Below are positions 8,405 to 9,607 of a stretch of 9,607 nt of DNA, one piece after another. How positions within the stretch are numbered: the stretch's first letter is position 1; every line of letters begins with the position of its first letter. This DNA is from Myxococcota bacterium (GTDB lineage: Bacteria; Myxococcota_A; Polyangia; HGW-17), in contig JAHJLU010000319.1 in assembly GCA_018821745.1 (NCBI GenBank), positions 1 to 9,607 of the forward strand, in the 5' to 3' direction. Made by a program: the position numbers and the translations under genes. The notes under the pieces were generated by a model. The model was given only the letters and a program-made list of their open reading frames with translations, was not told where the DNA came from and made no database searches.

Positions 8405-8671
8405 CGATGGGGAACAATGGAAAAAGCCTTAATTTCGGCCTCCATAGGCATTTTAGGGAAGATTTTCCGAATTTTTCACGCTCAGGAGGCACCAACGGGG
8501 AGCTGGAACTGGACAAGGAGCAGAACACCTGATGAAACAGGCACCTGGCAAAACTTGGAAAACGCGGTCTGGACTTTTAGTATTCTCAGAGTGACGTCCC
8601 ATGGGGTTGTTTCATTTGCAAAATAATTCTTTTTGGGGGAAACTGTGGTGCACGCCCACTGAGCGGTGTAC
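8405..8671. other. Intergenic region upstream of the beta-helix lipoprotein
   Basis: About 270 bases follow the repeat array. A plus-strand frame covers 8381-8626, but it starts inside the array and has no ribosome-binding site or recognisable content. No clear -35/-10 pair with 16-18 base spacing was found; the AT-rich stretch CATTTGCAAAATAATTC (about 8610-8626) is the likeliest place for a promoter. Two weakly matching possible array units (8405-8426 and after) suggest that the array once extended further. Confidence 0.4.
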
Positions 8672-8678
8672 AAGGAGG
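8672..8678 (+). promoter_or_regulatory. Near-perfect Shine-Dalgarno AAGGAGG
   Basis: AAGGAGG lies four bases before the ATG at 8683 and fixes the start of the beta-helix lipoprotein. It is the strongest ribosome-binding site in the window. Confidence 0.85.
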
Positions 8679-8682
8679 CTCC

Positions 8683-9607
8683 ATGAAGCAGGTTCTTTTT
8701 CTCTCACTCGTTATGATGTTGGGCTGCGATGACTCAGGCAGCTCGAATAACACCAACAACGTCAACAATACCAACAACATCAACAACATCAACAACATAA
8801 ACAATGTAAATAACCTCAACAACGTCAACAATCTCAACAACACGAATAACGTGAACAACACCAACAACCTGAACCCGGAGATCTTTGCCTGTCCAGCCCT
8901 TGGAGCGCCCACGGGCACGGTCGTCACCGTCTCGCCATCCCAGGCGTCGGAGCTCAGGGGAATCGTTACCGCCGCCGAGACGGGCACCACCATCCTCCTG
9001 GAGGACGGCTTCTATGACATGAGCGAGGGAGACAACGTGAGCCGCCTGGTCTTCGCCACCCCCGGGGTCACCCTGCGCTCCGCCTCGGGGAATCGGGACG
9101 CGGTCACCCTGGACGGCGCCTACCTCACCAATGAGCTCGTCTCGGTCTATGCCAGTGACGTGACCATCGCCGACATCACACTCACGCGTGCCTATGATCA
9201 TCCCATCCACGTGAGCGGGTCCGACGGAAACCCCATCGAGGGGACCCTCATCTACAACGTCCACGTCATCGATCCCGGGCAGCAGGGCATTAAAATCAAC
9301 CCCATCGGGACAGGATACACGGACTATGGCGTGGTGGCCTGCTCACTGATTGAGCTCACGGACGACGGGCGCGGCGAGGTCCGGAATAACTGCTACACGG
9401 GCGGTGTGGACGCCCACATGTCCATGGGATGGACCATTCACTCCAACACCTTTCGCGGGTTCTGGTGCGAGACGGGGCTCTCGGAGCACGCCGTCCACCT
9501 GTGGAAGACCTGCCGTGACACCGTGGTGGCCAACAACACCATCATCGACTGCGCCCGGGGCGTGGGGTTCGGTCTGGGCGAGACGACGGAGACCCGCATT
9601 TACGCAG
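8683..9607 (+). CDS. Right-handed beta-helix lipoprotein with Asn-Asn-X spacer (partial)
   Basis: 308 residues are visible and the frame is open at the right edge. Residues 1-15 are a lipoprotein signal with lipobox MLGC (Cys15). Residues 22-63 are fourteen perfect Asn-Asn-X triplets, X being only Thr, Val, Ile or Leu, probably an extended spacer lifting the domain off the membrane. From about residue 75 the protein has the pattern of a right-handed parallel beta-helix (pectate-lyase/PbH1 type): TTILLEDGFYDM, VTLRSASGN, VTIADITLTRAYDHPIHVSG, LIYNVHVIDPGQQGIKINP, WTIHSNTFRGF and VVANNTIIDCARGVGFG, with repeated Asn-ladder turns. Such folds often bind or cleave polysaccharides, but no catalytic residues can be assigned here and the C-terminus is missing. 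Strong AAGGAGG supports the start. The spacer style is common in Bradymonadia/Myxococcota surface lipoproteins, as I recall. Confidence 0.88.
   Translation, partial: MKQVLFLSLVMMLGCDDSGSSNNTNNVNNTNNINNINNINNVNNLNNVNNLNNTNNVNNTNNLNPEIFACPALGAPTGTVVTVSPSQASELRGIVTAAETGTTILLEDGFYDMSEGDNVSRLVFATPGVTLRSASGNRDAVTLDGAYLTNELVSVYASDVTIADITLTRAYDHPIHVSGSDGNPIEGTLIYNVHVIDPGQQGIKINPIGTGYTDYGVVACSLIELTDDGRGEVRNNCYTGGVDAHMSMGWTIHSNTFRGFWCETGLSEHAVHLWKTCRDTVVANNTIIDCARGVGFGLGETTETRIYA
8746..8871 (+). repeat. Nine-base coding repeat (Asn-Asn-X, 14 copies)
   Basis: Fourteen in-frame nine-base units of the form AAC-AAY-X encode the spacer of the beta-helix lipoprotein. X codons vary (ACC, ACG, GTC, GTA, GTG, ATC, ATA, CTC, CTG), so the protein pattern is conserved more tightly than the DNA. 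Copy-number change by slippage would keep the frame. Confidence 0.9.

Noticed and set aside
8232..8432. Coding frame of heptad-repeat peptide (RVQNLKR units) through the repeat array
   Set aside because: The frame stays open only because 21 is divisible by three; it begins with TTG inside the array, has no ribosome-binding site, and the one 22-base step would break an array-long frame.
8734..9264. Minus-strand frame opposite the beta-helix lipoprotein (Val-Val-Asp-rich)
   Set aside because: It is the antisense translation of the Asn-Asn-X repeat and GC-rich codons; it has no start context or family features.

Overview
The window looks like a chromosomal segment of a Gram-negative environmental bacterium, probably a myxobacterial or deltaproteobacterial-type lineage such as Bradymonadia. 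This is inferred from several lipobox lipoproteins, one with a long Asn-Asn-X spacer, and from a secreted amylase carrying EGF-like cysteine modules. No rRNA or tRNA is present, so the taxonomy is an inference.

Left part (1-1759, minus strand, GC-rich except at its upstream end). A sugar-isomerase-like protein of the L-fucose/L-arabinose isomerase fold runs off the left edge. Its start overlaps the stop of a HAD-family phosphatase-like gene by one base, which points to translational coupling and perhaps a shared sugar-phosphate pathway. A small unrecognised, less GC-rich reading frame lies just upstream.

Middle (1760-4760) is a mosaic, AT-rich accessory stretch. It holds a plus-strand thioredoxin-fold lipoprotein with a CPHC active site, then two minus-strand genes: a YvbK-like GNAT acetyltransferase and a QueD/6-pyruvoyl-tetrahydropterin-synthase-like protein. 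The gap between these two looks like an integron attC site in the correct orientation, and a weaker half-site follows the GNAT gene. This suggests gene-cassette ancestry. About 510 bp of AT-rich DNA with no convincing gene follows, then an unrecognised plus-strand lipoprotein.

Right part (4760-9607, GC-rich). A 980-residue minus-strand lipoprotein amylase has a chitobiase-type C-terminal-like domain, two CBM26-like starch-binding modules, two EGF-like modules and a complete GH13 catalytic domain. Its upstream region has a plausible promoter and a short palindrome. It is followed by a striking array of about ten units with 21-bp spacing, alternating two GC-rich heads with A/T-rich tails. After about 280 bp of apparently non-coding DNA comes a lipoprotein with a 14-fold Asn-Asn-X spacer and a right-handed beta-helix domain, which runs off the right edge.

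The clearest functional theme is cell-surface carbohydrate handling: a surface-anchored amylase, a beta-helix lipoprotein and a sugar-isomerase/HAD pair. This is interrupted by what looks like cassette-type or mobile-element-derived DNA. The items most worth a second look are the 21-bp array, the attC-like junction, and the QueD-like protein with Ala at the usual catalytic Cys position.
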